In this document: positions 26,295-35,690 of the stretch, piece after piece
How the letters are laid out: every line of letters starts with the position of its first letter
Position numbering within the stretch: position 1 is the stretch's first letter
NCBI GenBank assembly: GCA_018402255.1
Contig: JAGYIS010000003.1
Location: 62,001 to 126,000 of the forward strand
Direction of reading: 5' to 3'
Origin: Marinobacter sp.
GTDB taxonomy: Bacteria; Pseudomonadota; Gammaproteobacteria; Pseudomonadales; Oleiphilaceae
Length of the DNA stretch: 64,000 bases
Translations under genes and position numbers: made by a program
The notes under the pieces: model-generated
What the model was told of the DNA's origin: nothing
Database searches by the model: none
The model's input: only the letters and a program-made list of their open reading frames with translations

Positions 26295-26308
26295 AGCCCT
26301 CTGATATT

Positions 26309-28255
26309 TCAGCCGCTACTCAGAACAACCAGCCGATCGCCCTCTCGAAGATCCAGGTATTGATCGCGGGGCGGGTTCATCCGCAAATGCCGGCCCCGCT
26401 CATCGGCGGTTTTCCGGAACACGCCTAAGGCAATCTCGCCGCTGTCGGCGACGATCTTCTCCAGCAACTGGAAGTCAGCACTGGCCGGCAGCGGGTAATC
26501 GTGAGGATCACGGAACTGGATCTCGGCGCCCCCCACGGTGAACAGCTCATCCAGCACCACCCGCAGCTCCCGGCGCAACGCCACCTGCGCCAGCACGTGG
26601 CTGAGGATCATCGGGCTGATCAGCATTTCACTCTGGTGACCATACAGCAGGTGCCGGTTGTCGGGATCACTGAGCTCCATGATGATCTGTGGTCGGTGCA
26701 GTGACTCCGCCAGTATGTCCTCCAGTTGCAGGTAACCGACCATGGCCCGGGCGTCCGCCTCTTCCCCGGACCCGATGCGGTCGCTGCTGAGCAGCATCAC
26801 GGTGTCGTAACTGGCGGGGTCGAGCTTTCTCAGGTCTTCTTCGACCATGTAATCCGCTTCCAGCAAGCGGCTGTCGATTTTCTCCAGGTCAACGCCGTAA
26901 CGGGCAATCTCCCGCTGGCGCTCCTCCAGGGGAATGGCCGACACCATGTCCAGCTCAAAATGGCGGCCGCCATAGCTGCTGAACTCAGCGAACAGGCTGG
27001 GTACCCGGCGGTTCCAGCCCAGCACCAGCACGCGGTGGGTGTCAGGTTCATTGCGCTCAGACACCTTGGCGGCACCTCGCTCGATTCTGGCCAGCGGCGC
27101 GGCTTTCGGATCGGTACCGGTATGCTGGTAATCGCTGGCGAGCAGGACCACCCGGTCTTCGTGCCGAATAATGGTGTCTGACGGCGCCAGCAAATTGACT
27201 TTCCAGCCACTGCCGGCCAGCGGTTGCAGCAAGCCGAGCACGATCGCATGGGGCCTCTGGGTCGCCAGTTCCGCCAACGTCAGGCCCTCGGCGGTTTCGC
27301 CGCCGCGCACAAAAATTTCATTGCCCTCACCGGCGGTCAGCAATTCGTTGTAGACCTCGGACAGGTTGGGGTGTAGCACGTTCTGCACCATCAGCCGGCT
27401 GATGGTGACATCGCCGGCCACCACTTCCACCGCACCGGGGTAGGCGCGCTCGATCACCGATAATTTGCGCATGTCCTGAATCTCGGCCACCACAAACGGC
27501 AGCGGCGCATTCAGGTGCCGGGCCTGGGCGGCAATGGACAACAGTGCCTTGACCGTTTCCACATCGGAGGTCACCAGGCTGCCGGCATCGTGCACATGGC
27601 TGGGCACAATCACCGCGGCCGCATCCAGGCAGGCCACCCGGTGCAGGGCGTCAGGCTGAATGGCCGAGCCGCTGCGCAAGATGACTTCCCGGGCCCGGCG
27701 GCCCACGCCCGGCTCGTTCATCAGTTCATGGAGTTGCGCCGCGCTGGCTTCTTGCGCCAGCACCACCAGCCGCAACTTCTGGGTATCGTGTTTCTCCAGA
27801 AACCGCTGCATCCGGCCTGATGAGCCGAACAGCTCGGCCACCAGCGGCGGTGTCTGGGGCGTCCAGCCCAGAACCACGAAGTGATTTTTCAGGGTTACCG
27901 GTGTCAGCCCCCGCTCAAGCTCTTCCATCTTGGCAATCAGCCAGCGAGTCAGGATGGCCACCAGCGTGCCCATGAACACCACGTAGCCCAGAATCGTCAA
28001 AGCCGTGGAGATTATGCGTTGCCAGGTGCCGACATCATCACCGAGGTAGCCGGGATCGGTCAGCCGTAAAAAGGCCCACCAGACGGCGGTACCCGGATCA
28101 TCAAACTCCCCGCCCTGAGGCACCACCAGTAATCCGCCAATCAGCGAAATCAAACCGATAAACAGTCCGACAACCAGCAACTGAAAGCCGGCACCTTTGA
28201 CAAGCTGGCGTTCAAGAACGAACTTAACGCGATCAATAATTCGAAAGGGCAACAT
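26309..28255 (-). CDS. CASTOR/POLLUX-type ion channel
   Basis: Membrane protein of 648 residues. The N-terminal part has about three hydrophobic segments (to residue 110) with a pore-like region AVWWAFLRLTDPGYLGDD. The long cytosolic part has two RCK-like NAD-binding units (NHFVVLGWTPQTPPLVAELFG and HRVLVLGWNRRVPSLFAEFSSYGG), as in plant CASTOR/POLLUX channels and their bacterial relatives. Known members pass K+ or Ca2+; the ion here is unknown. AAGGA precedes the start. It converges with the DUF1538-PII-CBS operon 14 bases away. Confidence 0.85.
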   Translation of the reverse strand: MLPFRIIDRVKFVLERQLVKGAGFQLLVVGLFIGLISLIGGLLVVPQGGEFDDPGTAVWWAFLRLTDPGYLGDDVGTWQRIISTALTILGYVVFMGTLVAILTRWLIAKMEELERGLTPVTLKNHFVVLGWTPQTPPLVAELFGSSGRMQRFLEKHDTQKLRLVVLAQEASAAQLHELMNEPGVGRRAREVILRSGSAIQPDALHRVACLDAAAVIVPSHVHDAGSLVTSDVETVKALLSIAAQARHLNAPLPFVVAEIQDMRKLSVIERAYPGAVEVVAGDVTISRLMVQNVLHPNLSEVYNELLTAGEGNEIFVRGGETAEGLTLAELATQRPHAIVLGLLQPLAGSGWKVNLLAPSDTIIRHEDRVVLLASDYQHTGTDPKAAPLARIERGAAKVSERNEPDTHRVLVLGWNRRVPSLFAEFSSYGGRHFELDMVSAIPLEERQREIARYGVDLEKIDSRLLEADYMVEEDLRKLDPASYDTVMLLSSDRIGSGEEADARAMVGYLQLEDILAESLHRPQIIMELSDPDNRHLLYGHQSEMLISPMILSHVLAQVALRRELRVVLDELFTVGGAEIQFRDPHDYPLPASADFQLLEKIVADSGEIALGVFRKTADERGRHLRMNPPRDQYLDLREGDRLVVLSSG

Positions 28256-28330
28256 ACCGATCCTTTTTGCGAATACCCTGATGTGTCACCTAGGATAGAA
28301 CAAACCTCCCCCATAAGGTGACCCCCGACC

Positions 28331-29569
28331 ATGAATCGACGAAACATAAGCGCGGGACTGTCGCAGTCTGTGGCGTTGCTGCTTGCCATGGTGACCTGCT
28401 CAGCGGCGCTCGCCAGCACCGCTCACATCGCTCAACCCTGGCGTGCGGATGCCGTCGTACTTGGTCGTGATGAAGCCTTTGGCACCGAACGGTTTCTGCA
28501 TGAGCTGACCTTCCGGCATCTGCAAGCATTGCCCTCAGCCACCGGTAACGGCATTCGCGGCACCGGCGGCAGTGTCAGCAGCCGTCGACTGTACTTCGAC
28601 TTCCGGTTTCGTCAGGACTTTGGTTTCCGTGATGATCAGAACGGTTTTCTGCTGGACATCCAGAGGGGCGAAGACCTGGACGGCCCTTACCAGAGACAGC
28701 TGGTCGGGTTCCGGCAAAATCTCGGGGATAAAACCGAAGTCTGGCTTCAGGGCGATGTGTATTCCGACAAGGCCGAATCCGACATTTACCTCAGCGCCCG
28801 CCATCACCTGACCGATCAAAGCTGGCTGCACGCCACAGTGATCCTGCCGGACTACTACTTCAACGACAAAACCGATACCGATGACCGCCTTGAAAAGAAT
28901 CCTAGATCCTGGTTTCTGCAATGGCACAGCCAGGGCTCATCTGCCGCCGAGGGTACAACGGTGTCGGTCAACCTGTCCCCTGATTCACGGTTCAGCAGCC
29001 AGCGGCAAGCGCTGACGGTCAGCAACGAATCCCAGAGGGCCGCGATCAGCCATCGCCAGCAAGCGGGCGACTGGCTGTTCAGTTTACACCTGGAGGGGGA
29101 GCACACGCGGCGCGACTACTGGCTGCAGGGCCCCGAGGAAAATCGCACCACGGGTTTTGAGCGGGATCATATTAAAGCCCGGGGATCGGTGACTCTGAAG
29201 CCACACACGTTATTGCCAACCTTCGGCCTCGCCTGGTTGCAACTGGATGAAACCGGCTACTTTGGAAGAGAGCTGGATGATAACGGCAGCATCCGCCGGC
29301 GGGAGCCAACGGTATTCGGGGAAGTCACCCTGCAGGCAAGCCGCAATACCACCGTCAGCCCGGGCATATACCTGAGCGCACCCGAGATACGGCAAACCTT
29401 CGGGCACGGAGAAGATCGCAGACACACCGGCTTTACCGGCAAGCTAGCAGTCCCCTTTGAAACCCGGCTGTCCGCGAATAATCAGGCGATATTGACCCTG
29501 AACCCCACGTTCTACCTGCACAAATTCGGGTTTGGCGGTGGCAACCTGCAACTGCACTGGCCGTTGTAA
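28331..29569 (+). CDS. Hypothetical exported protein, probable beta-barrel
   Basis: Protein of 412 residues with a signal peptide ending around SAALA (29). The mature chain alternates charged and aromatic residues in short strands (SRRLYFDFRFRQDFGF, TEVWLQGDVYSDKAESDIYLSARHHL, WLFSLHLEGEHTRRDYWL) and ends in LQLHWPL, compatible with an outer-membrane barrel. I do not recognise a family. It diverges from the channel gene and ends five bases before the convergent SulP gene. Confidence 0.65.
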   Translation: MNRRNISAGLSQSVALLLAMVTCSAALASTAHIAQPWRADAVVLGRDEAFGTERFLHELTFRHLQALPSATGNGIRGTGGSVSSRRLYFDFRFRQDFGFRDDQNGFLLDIQRGEDLDGPYQRQLVGFRQNLGDKTEVWLQGDVYSDKAESDIYLSARHHLTDQSWLHATVILPDYYFNDKTDTDDRLEKNPRSWFLQWHSQGSSAAEGTTVSVNLSPDSRFSSQRQALTVSNESQRAAISHRQQAGDWLFSLHLEGEHTRRDYWLQGPEENRTTGFERDHIKARGSVTLKPHTLLPTFGLAWLQLDETGYFGRELDDNGSIRRREPTVFGEVTLQASRNTTVSPGIYLSAPEIRQTFGHGEDRRHTGFTGKLAVPFETRLSANNQAILTLNPTFYLHKFGFGGGNLQLHWPL

Positions 29570-29574
29570 GCGGC

Positions 29575-31320
29575 TCAGACCATTTGCGGGGCGCCACGAC
29601 GGGCGCTGAGCGTCTCCAGGGCCGCGGCCAGCGACGGGTAAAAGCTGCTGACTCCCGGTTCCGGCTTGAGCCCGGCACGGGCCAGTGCCCGAAGGGGCTG
29701 GAACTGAAGATCAGCAATGATCACTTCGGTTCCTGTTTTCCGGCACTGGTCGATCAGCTTGTTCAGCGCAGCCAGGCCGCCGGCGTCCAGTACCGTTACG
29801 CCATCCATATACAGCACAAAGCCGCGGGTTTCCCGGGACAGCTCCGCCAGCTCACCGAACACCCGGTCTGCGGCGGCAAAAAACAGCGGGCCATTGATCT
29901 TGAACACACGCCAGCCTCTGGGCAGCCCCACCTGCACTACCCGCTTGTTGTCGGTAATGTCAGTGACCTTCGTCATCTGCGCCATTTCCCGCATAAACAG
30001 CACCGCGGCCAGCAACACCCCGGTGGTGATGGCAATCACCATGTCCAGCGCCACGGTCAGGCCAAAACAGGTCAGAAATACCAGCACATCGCTGCGCGGG
30101 GCGGTTTTCAGGAGATGCACAGCCTTGGGGGCTTCACTCATGTTCCAGGCCACCATAATCAGCAAAGCCGCCATGGCAGGCATCGGCAAGTAAGCGAGCA
30201 CCCCCGCCAAAGACACCAGTGCCAGCAACACCACAAGCGCGTGGATCATGGCAGACACCGGCGATTCTGCACCGGCCCGGTAGTTGGCCGCAGACCGGGC
30301 TATGGCAGCGGTGGCGGTAATACCGCCAAAGAAGGGCACCACAATGTTACCGATGCCCTGCCCCATCAGCTCGCTGTTGGCGCTGTGGCGCTTGCCGGTC
30401 ATGCCATCCAGCACCACCGCGCACAACAGCGATTCGATGGCACCGAGCATGGCGATGGCAAAGGCCGCTGGCAACAGTTCCTGAACAAGACTCCAGGACA
30501 GCCCCACCGGCTCACCCTGGGCGTTCAGCTGCTGCCAGGGCCAGGCAAACTCCGGGAGGAAAGGCGGAATGCCGGCCCCGGTACTGCCATCCGGTAACAG
30601 ATAGCTGAAACGGGAACCGATGGTATCAATGCCGGCGCCGTTGGCGTTAAACCAGATTGCCAGCAGGCTGCCGATAATCACCGCCGGCAGGTGCGGCGGC
30701 ACCGGGGTTTTCAGCCGGGGCCAGAGCAACATGACCGTCAGGGTGATGGCAGCTACCAGCGTACTCATGACATCCAGAGCCGGCAGCTGCTGGACCAGTA
30801 CTGCCAGCTTGTCCCAGTAATGCTCTGGCATGGCTTCAACTGACAAGCCGAAGAAATCTTTTACCTGCAGGGTGGCGATCACCACCGCAATGCCGCCGGT
30901 GAAGCCCAGAGTAACGGATTCCGGGATATACTCGATAAAACGACCCAGGCGCATCACCGCCATGATCACCAGCAGCATCCCGGACATCAGGGTGGCCAGC
31001 AGCAAGCCACCCAGACCATAGCTTTGGGCAATGGGATACAGAATCACCACAAACGCGGCGGTAGGGCCGGAGATGCTGTAGCGGCTGCCTCCGAACAGGG
31101 CAATCACAAAACCGGCAATGAACGCCGTGTACAGGCCGTATTGAGGGGCAACACCACTGGCGATTGCCAGTGCCATCGCCAGTGGAATGGCGATAATGCC
31201 GACGGTAACGCCGGCCATCAGGTCTTTCAGGAAGCGGCCACCCGTGTAGCGCTCATCCACACAGGCCTCACGGACGGCATGGGCGACTCTCAGTGAAAAC
31301 AGGTGAGCGCGATGCGACAT
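29575..31320 (-). CDS. SulP-family anion transporter with STAS domain
   Basis: SLC26/SulP carrier of 581 residues. The transmembrane region (about 30-425) carries GVTVGIIAIPLAMALAIASGVAPQYGLYTAFIAG and SRYSISGPTAAF, the family signature. The C-terminal STAS domain (about 440-560) has FKINGPLFFAAADRV and VLYMDGVTVLDAGGLAALNKL. Members carry sulfate, bicarbonate or C4-dicarboxylates; no substrate-specific neighbour helps. Single gene, convergent with the barrel-like gene. Confidence 0.93.
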   Translation of the reverse strand: MSHRAHLFSLRVAHAVREACVDERYTGGRFLKDLMAGVTVGIIAIPLAMALAIASGVAPQYGLYTAFIAGFVIALFGGSRYSISGPTAAFVVILYPIAQSYGLGGLLLATLMSGMLLVIMAVMRLGRFIEYIPESVTLGFTGGIAVVIATLQVKDFFGLSVEAMPEHYWDKLAVLVQQLPALDVMSTLVAAITLTVMLLWPRLKTPVPPHLPAVIIGSLLAIWFNANGAGIDTIGSRFSYLLPDGSTGAGIPPFLPEFAWPWQQLNAQGEPVGLSWSLVQELLPAAFAIAMLGAIESLLCAVVLDGMTGKRHSANSELMGQGIGNIVVPFFGGITATAAIARSAANYRAGAESPVSAMIHALVVLLALVSLAGVLAYLPMPAMAALLIMVAWNMSEAPKAVHLLKTAPRSDVLVFLTCFGLTVALDMVIAITTGVLLAAVLFMREMAQMTKVTDITDNKRVVQVGLPRGWRVFKINGPLFFAAADRVFGELAELSRETRGFVLYMDGVTVLDAGGLAALNKLIDQCRKTGTEVIIADLQFQPLRALARAGLKPEPGVSSFYPSLAAALETLSARRGAPQMV

Positions 31321-31417
31321 GAACCCTATCCCGGTTGCGACTACGACCCAATCATTATATGCTCACAAAAATTACATACAATGTTAACCTGATTAACATA
31401 GTTGAGCGCTTCGACCA

Positions 31418-31606
31418 ATGTCCAAGGAAAACCGCACCGCCAGATTGACACTGCTGATTGATCCTGAAAAGAAAACCGCTTTTGAGGAACTGTGTAAAGC
31501 AGAGGATGTTACACCGTCCCAGAAAGTTCGCCAGTTTATCCGTGAATATGTGGAGCATAAGCTGGGGCCGGACTGGCGCGAGCAGCGCACCAGCAAGCGG
31601 GATTGA
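31418..31606 (+). CDS. Small ribbon-helix-helix (CopG/Arc-like) protein
   Basis: Protein of 62 residues. RTARLTLLIDPEKKTAFEELCKAEDVTPSQKVRQFIREYVEHKLG has the beta-strand followed by two helices of the ribbon-helix-helix DNA-binding fold. No toxin gene follows, so it is more likely a lone regulator than an antitoxin. It ends 11 bases before the ChaN-like gene and may control or accompany it. Confidence 0.75.
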   Translation: MSKENRTARLTLLIDPEKKTAFEELCKAEDVTPSQKVRQFIREYVEHKLGPDWREQRTSKRD

Positions 31607-31617
31607 GCCCAGGACCC

Positions 31618-32640
31618 ATGGCCAACTTAAAACACTTGTTTTCGGCAGCCTCAGCGGTCACCAGCTTTGCCCTGATGACGGGCTGCGCTCAACTGCCCGT
31701 CCAGCGCGATCACCAGCCACACTTTCCCCAAACACTTTACGACAGCGCGCTGGTCGACAGCCAGCAGGCCCGGGCTATCGGCCTTGAAGCGCTGGCAGAC
31801 AGGCTCGCACAGGCCGATGTTATCGTGATTGGCGAATACCATGGCCACCAGGCCTCACATTTATTGCAGGCCCGACTGCAACAGCTACTGTTTGCCAGAA
31901 ACCCGCAACAGGCCCTGACTCTGGAGCAGTTCAACCTGGATTATCAACCGGCACTGGACAACTATCTGGCGGGCATGACCGGCGAGACCGAGATGATCGA
32001 AGACGCCAACGCCTGGGACAACTACCGGGGCTCTTACCGGCCGCTGGTGGAATTTTCCCGGCGCCATGATCTTCCTGTTTTTGCCGCCAATGCCCCTGCC
32101 GATGTGGTTCGTTGCGTTGGCCGCACCGGCCCGGACTACCTCGATCACTTGCCCGCCGACCAACGGCAAACACTGCCGGAGCAGCCTTTCCAGGACACGC
32201 CCGCTTACCGGGAAAAGTTTGTCGAGGCCATTAGCGGCAGCCACGGCCAGGGCGATCCCTCCATGACCGAGCGCATGGATAACACCTACAAAGCCCAACT
32301 ACTTCGCGACAACACCATGGCCATGCGTATTTTGCAGGCCCACCAGCAACACCCGGACCACCAGGTGGTGCACCTGACGGGCACCTTCCACAGTGAGCAG
32401 GGGCTGGGCACCGTGGCGCTCCTGAAACAACAGGCGCCGGAGCTTTCTGTGGCGGTGATCAGTCCGGTGTTCTGGCCAGACGACGAACCGGAAGCACCGT
32501 TGGCCGGTAACCTCGACAAAGGCGATTACCTGTATCTGATCCAGCCTTTGCCGGCAGAATTCCGGGATACGGATCGGCGGCAGAACGCCATGCGGGAACG
32601 CTTTAGCAGTGGACCAGAAGTCCAGTGCATCACAGAATAG
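31618..32640 (+). CDS. ChaN/DUF399-family lipoprotein
   Basis: Lipoprotein of 340 residues. The start at 31618 is chosen because it gives a clean lipoprotein signal ending MTGC; a TTG 15 bases upstream overlapping the RHH stop is an alternative. ChaN features are VIVIGEYHGHQASHLLQ near the N-terminus, LTLEQFNLDY, and HLTGTFHSEQGLG near the end. Campylobacter ChaR/ChaN-type proteins bind haem and are linked to iron uptake; whether this one does is untested. It is followed after 29 bases by a SIMPL-domain gene. Confidence 0.85.
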   Translation: MANLKHLFSAASAVTSFALMTGCAQLPVQRDHQPHFPQTLYDSALVDSQQARAIGLEALADRLAQADVIVIGEYHGHQASHLLQARLQQLLFARNPQQALTLEQFNLDYQPALDNYLAGMTGETEMIEDANAWDNYRGSYRPLVEFSRRHDLPVFAANAPADVVRCVGRTGPDYLDHLPADQRQTLPEQPFQDTPAYREKFVEAISGSHGQGDPSMTERMDNTYKAQLLRDNTMAMRILQAHQQHPDHQVVHLTGTFHSEQGLGTVALLKQQAPELSVAVISPVFWPDDEPEAPLAGNLDKGDYLYLIQPLPAEFRDTDRRQNAMRERFSSGPEVQCITE

Positions 32641-32669
32641 GCACGTTGATTCACACAAGGGATTGAACC

Positions 32670-33377
32670 ATGAAAGTTGTTGTTGCCATCATCCTTGGCC
32701 TGAGCCTTGTGCTCTCAGCATCATTGCTGAAAGAGGGGTTAACCGGCCTGAAAACGTCGGATCGCTATGTCACCGTCAAGGGCGTTGCCGAACGGGAAGT
32801 GCAGGCCGACCTCGCGCTCTGGCCAATCCGCTTTGTGGCCACGGGTAACACGCTTGAACAGGCTCAGGATAAAGCGCGCAGCAGCCGGGAAGCCATCTTC
32901 GCCTTCCTCGAGTTACAGGCCATCGACAGGAACGCCGTTGAACTGCAGCGGCTGGACGTCACCGACACCCGCGCCAACCCCTATCAGGGTGAAGGCGAAC
33001 AGAAGTTCATCATCAACCAGACCTTGATGGTGCGCAGCACCCAGATAGACCGCATTCGCCAGGCAGCCCAGAACGTCAGCGAACTGGTGGATTCCGGCGT
33101 ACTGCTGACCACGGATTACGGCCCGGGCGGGCCCACCTACCTGTTCAGCGGCCTGAACGACATCAAGCCGGCAATGATTGCCGAAGCCACCGCCGCGGCT
33201 CGGGAAGCGGCCCAGCAGTTCGCCCGGGATGCCAACGCCAGTGTTGGCGGTTTGCGCCGGGCCAATCAGGGGGTATTCCAGATACTGGCCCGGGACCAGG
33301 CTCCGGGCGTCTCGGAACAGCAGCAGCCGGTGAAAACGGTGCGCGTGGTCTCAACCGTCGACTATTACCTCGAGTAA
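32670..33377 (+). CDS. SIMPL-domain (DUF541) envelope protein
   Basis: Protein of 235 residues with an N-terminal hydrophobic anchor or signal (KVVVAIILGLSLVLSASLL) and a SIMPL domain starting YVTVKGVAEREVQADLALWPIRFVATG, followed by repeated alpha-beta units (IDRIRQAAQNVSELVDSGVLL, ATAAAREAAQQFARDANASVGGLRRANQGVF). E. coli YggE of this family protects against oxidative stress; the molecular role is unknown. An AAGGG site lies seven bases upstream. Probably in one unit with the ChaN-like gene. Confidence 0.88.
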   Translation: MKVVVAIILGLSLVLSASLLKEGLTGLKTSDRYVTVKGVAEREVQADLALWPIRFVATGNTLEQAQDKARSSREAIFAFLELQAIDRNAVELQRLDVTDTRANPYQGEGEQKFIINQTLMVRSTQIDRIRQAAQNVSELVDSGVLLTTDYGPGGPTYLFSGLNDIKPAMIAEATAAAREAAQQFARDANASVGGLRRANQGVFQILARDQAPGVSEQQQPVKTVRVVSTVDYYLE

Positions 33378-33384
33378 CGCCCGC

Positions 33385-34452
33385 TTACTGGGTTTGCACC
33401 ATTTCGTCGGTCACCTGATAGTCACCGGCCAGCCAGCGCAGAACCTCGTTGGCGGCCGGGTGATCAAAGGCATCGTAGGTGCGGATCAGCGCCTGCTTCT
33501 TTTCATCACTGATCCGCCCCAGCCCGGCATCCTGCAGCACCAGCAAATCCGTCTGAAGCTGGTTCGCCAGATCAACCCCCAGCAATTCCCGGGCTGCATG
33601 GTGAAACGCCTGGCCATACTGGTAGTTCGGCCCCTGGCGGTACGACTCCGCCAGCGTTAATGCCGGCATGGCGGTCAGCGCGGGCTGCAAAGCCGGGTTA
33701 ATGGCATGACCGGCCAGGTGCGCAGCGTTGTTGGCGGGGCGCCCGGTGAAGGCCCGCAGGTGCAAATGACGCGACATCCGGTCGCCATCATTCACCGGGT
33801 AGTTATCCCAGAGTACCGGTTTTCGGCCCAGGCGATCCCCGACACGCTTCAGGTGCCCGGGCGAGATTTCCCGCGAACAGACCTCTTCGCCGGTCCAGAA
33901 CACCCTCACCTCCTTCGGCAGCTCAGCCCCCAGAGCTTCCAGGTAATCCGCCGGGCGCTCGCCAAACACCCGGTCCAGCACCGGATCGTCAGAATAATAG
34001 GTGGGGCACATGCTGATGGCGGGGGCCTGGGTGTGATCCCGGACCCACCGGATAATGTCGGCCTGAGTGCGCGCCAGCTCCGGTACTTCCGAGCGCATGT
34101 CATCAAACAGGATGGCCAACTCCTGAATGCCCACCCGGTCTAACATCCGGAGCTTGGCCGCCAGTGCTTCCCGGGCGGCATCATCAAACTGGTTGAAAAC
34201 CTCGAACGGGCTCAGGCCTACCCCGAAACGCACTCCTTCGCGCCGGCACAGCCGGGCAAAGGATTCCAGCTCGGCCGCCTGGTCTGTCGGATGGGATTCC
34301 TGCCAGCGACGCCGAAGAAAAGGGTCAGCCTTGGGGGCATACAGGTAAAAGCTGTAACCGTGGGCTGCCAGTTGCGTCATCAGTCGCCCCCGTTCGGTCC
34401 AGCTCCACATCGGGCCATAGAAACCTTCAATCACACCCAGTTCAACAGTCAT
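33385..34452 (-). CDS. GH84-type beta-N-acetylglucosaminidase (O-GlcNAcase-like), cytosolic
   Basis: Predicted hexosaminidase of 355 residues. It opens GVIEGFYGPMWSWTER and has YLYAPKADPFLRRRW, the start of the GH84/hyaluronidase-family catalytic barrel. The paired catalytic acids are D117-D118 in ELAILFDDMRSE, used in substrate-assisted catalysis. FWTGEEV and LWDNYPVNDGDRMSRHLHL also match O-GlcNAcase. There is no signal peptide, so the enzyme should be cytosolic, unlike the large secreted GH84 enzymes of Clostridium or Bacteroides. It ends seven bases from the convergent SIMPL gene and stands alone. Confidence 0.88.
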   Translation of the reverse strand: MTVELGVIEGFYGPMWSWTERGRLMTQLAAHGYSFYLYAPKADPFLRRRWQESHPTDQAAELESFARLCRREGVRFGVGLSPFEVFNQFDDAAREALAAKLRMLDRVGIQELAILFDDMRSEVPELARTQADIIRWVRDHTQAPAISMCPTYYSDDPVLDRVFGERPADYLEALGAELPKEVRVFWTGEEVCSREISPGHLKRVGDRLGRKPVLWDNYPVNDGDRMSRHLHLRAFTGRPANNAAHLAGHAINPALQPALTAMPALTLAESYRQGPNYQYGQAFHHAARELLGVDLANQLQTDLLVLQDAGLGRISDEKKQALIRTYDAFDHPAANEVLRWLAGDYQVTDEMVQTQ

Positions 34453-34634
34453 GACCTGCTCGCTCCCTGATCATCGCGTTCATTGCTCAGCTACGTTCAA
34501 GTGTACTCCGGATCGACTGGATAACCATGAACGAAACGTCAGTGACCGGCAAGGCAATCGTATACTCCGGCGATAGGCGCCCGGGCACCGGCGGGCTAAA
34601 CTATCGGCTCACTTGTAAGGGAACCCGGCGCACC

Positions 34635-35690
34635 ATGCACGATGCCCGAAATCGCCTGACAGCTCTGGACGCCCTGCGCGGCCTCGCCGCCCTGGCTGTC
34701 GTTCTTTTCCATTATCTGCCGTACTACCACCAGCTATATGGCCATTCCTTCAGCAGCCCCGGGGTACTGAATTTCGGTCGGTACGGTGTGCACCTGTTTT
34801 TCATGCTCAGCGGTTTCGTGATTTTCATGACCCTCGAACGCACGCGTACTTCCGGCCAGTTCGCACTGGCTCGGGCGTTCCGCCTGCTCCCCGCTTTGTG
34901 GGCCGGGATCGCCCTCACCTATCTGATCGTTCACTGGCTTGGGCCGGCAGACAGAACCGTCAGTTTCGAGGCCGCCCTGATGAATCTCACGCTGATGCAT
35001 GAGTATCTGGGCTTCCCCCATGTTGACGGCGCATACTGGAGCCTGGTGATTGAAGCCACCTTCTACGTGTGGATTGCGTTGCTGTTCTATGGTCTGGGCG
35101 AGTGGCGCAGGATGCGTCTGGCGCTCTGGCTCTGGGTGCTGGTCAGCTATGCCGGCGTTATCTGGTGGAAAGCCATACCGGACGCCCTGGATTTTCTGCT
35201 GAAGGATCTGTTGTTTGTTCGCTACGCGCCACTGTTCATCAGCGGCATGCTGATCTACCGGGCCTATCGCGACCGGCGCTTGCCCGCCATCGATATCGCC
35301 CTGCTGGCCCTGAGCATCGGCCACTGCCTGATCGCCTACAAGGCGCCGTTCAATATCTTCGTACTGGCCTGCTACGGCATTTTCGCGCTGGCGGTCGCCG
35401 GCTACCTGAATGTCCTGTCACGACCCAGTCTGCTCTGGCTGGGAAGCATTTCCTACACGCTGTACCTGGTTCACCAGAACATTGGCTATGGACTGATTGA
35501 TCTTACCTATCAGGCCGGCCTTCCCGGGCAACTGGGGGTGATGCTGGCGCTGATAGTCGCAGTTGCGCTGGCGTCCGTGCTGCACTACGGCATCGAGAAG
35601 CCGGCTCTGGCTTATTTCCGCCAATGGCGCACCAATCGGCCGACACCGGCGCTCCGCTCTGTCAGTGCAACGGAGCGCCCTCAAGAATAA
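34635..35690 (+). CDS. Acyltransferase-3 family membrane protein
   Basis: Integral membrane O-acyltransferase of 351 residues. The start MHDARNRLTALDALRGLAAL at 34635 is the family N-terminus; the open frame extends 108 bases further back without support. Features are ALRGLAALAVVLFHY with the catalytic His, FGRYGVHLFFMLSGFVIFMTLER, ARAFRLLPALWAG, YWSLVIEATFYVW and SYTLYLVHQNIGY, across about ten helices. Members acetylate or succinylate surface polysaccharides or lipids; the target is unknown. The end overlaps the convergent motB-like gene by 29 bases. Confidence 0.9.
   Translation: MHDARNRLTALDALRGLAALAVVLFHYLPYYHQLYGHSFSSPGVLNFGRYGVHLFFMLSGFVIFMTLERTRTSGQFALARAFRLLPALWAGIALTYLIVHWLGPADRTVSFEAALMNLTLMHEYLGFPHVDGAYWSLVIEATFYVWIALLFYGLGEWRRMRLALWLWVLVSYAGVIWWKAIPDALDFLLKDLLFVRYAPLFISGMLIYRAYRDRRLPAIDIALLALSIGHCLIAYKAPFNIFVLACYGIFALAVAGYLNVLSRPSLLWLGSISYTLYLVHQNIGYGLIDLTYQAGLPGQLGVMLALIVAVALASVLHYGIEKPALAYFRQWRTNRPTPALRSVSATERPQE

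Noticed and set aside
31418..31606. RHH protein considered as the antitoxin of a toxin-antitoxin pair
   Set aside because: The downstream gene encodes a ChaN lipoprotein, not a toxin, and upstream is a SulP transporter.
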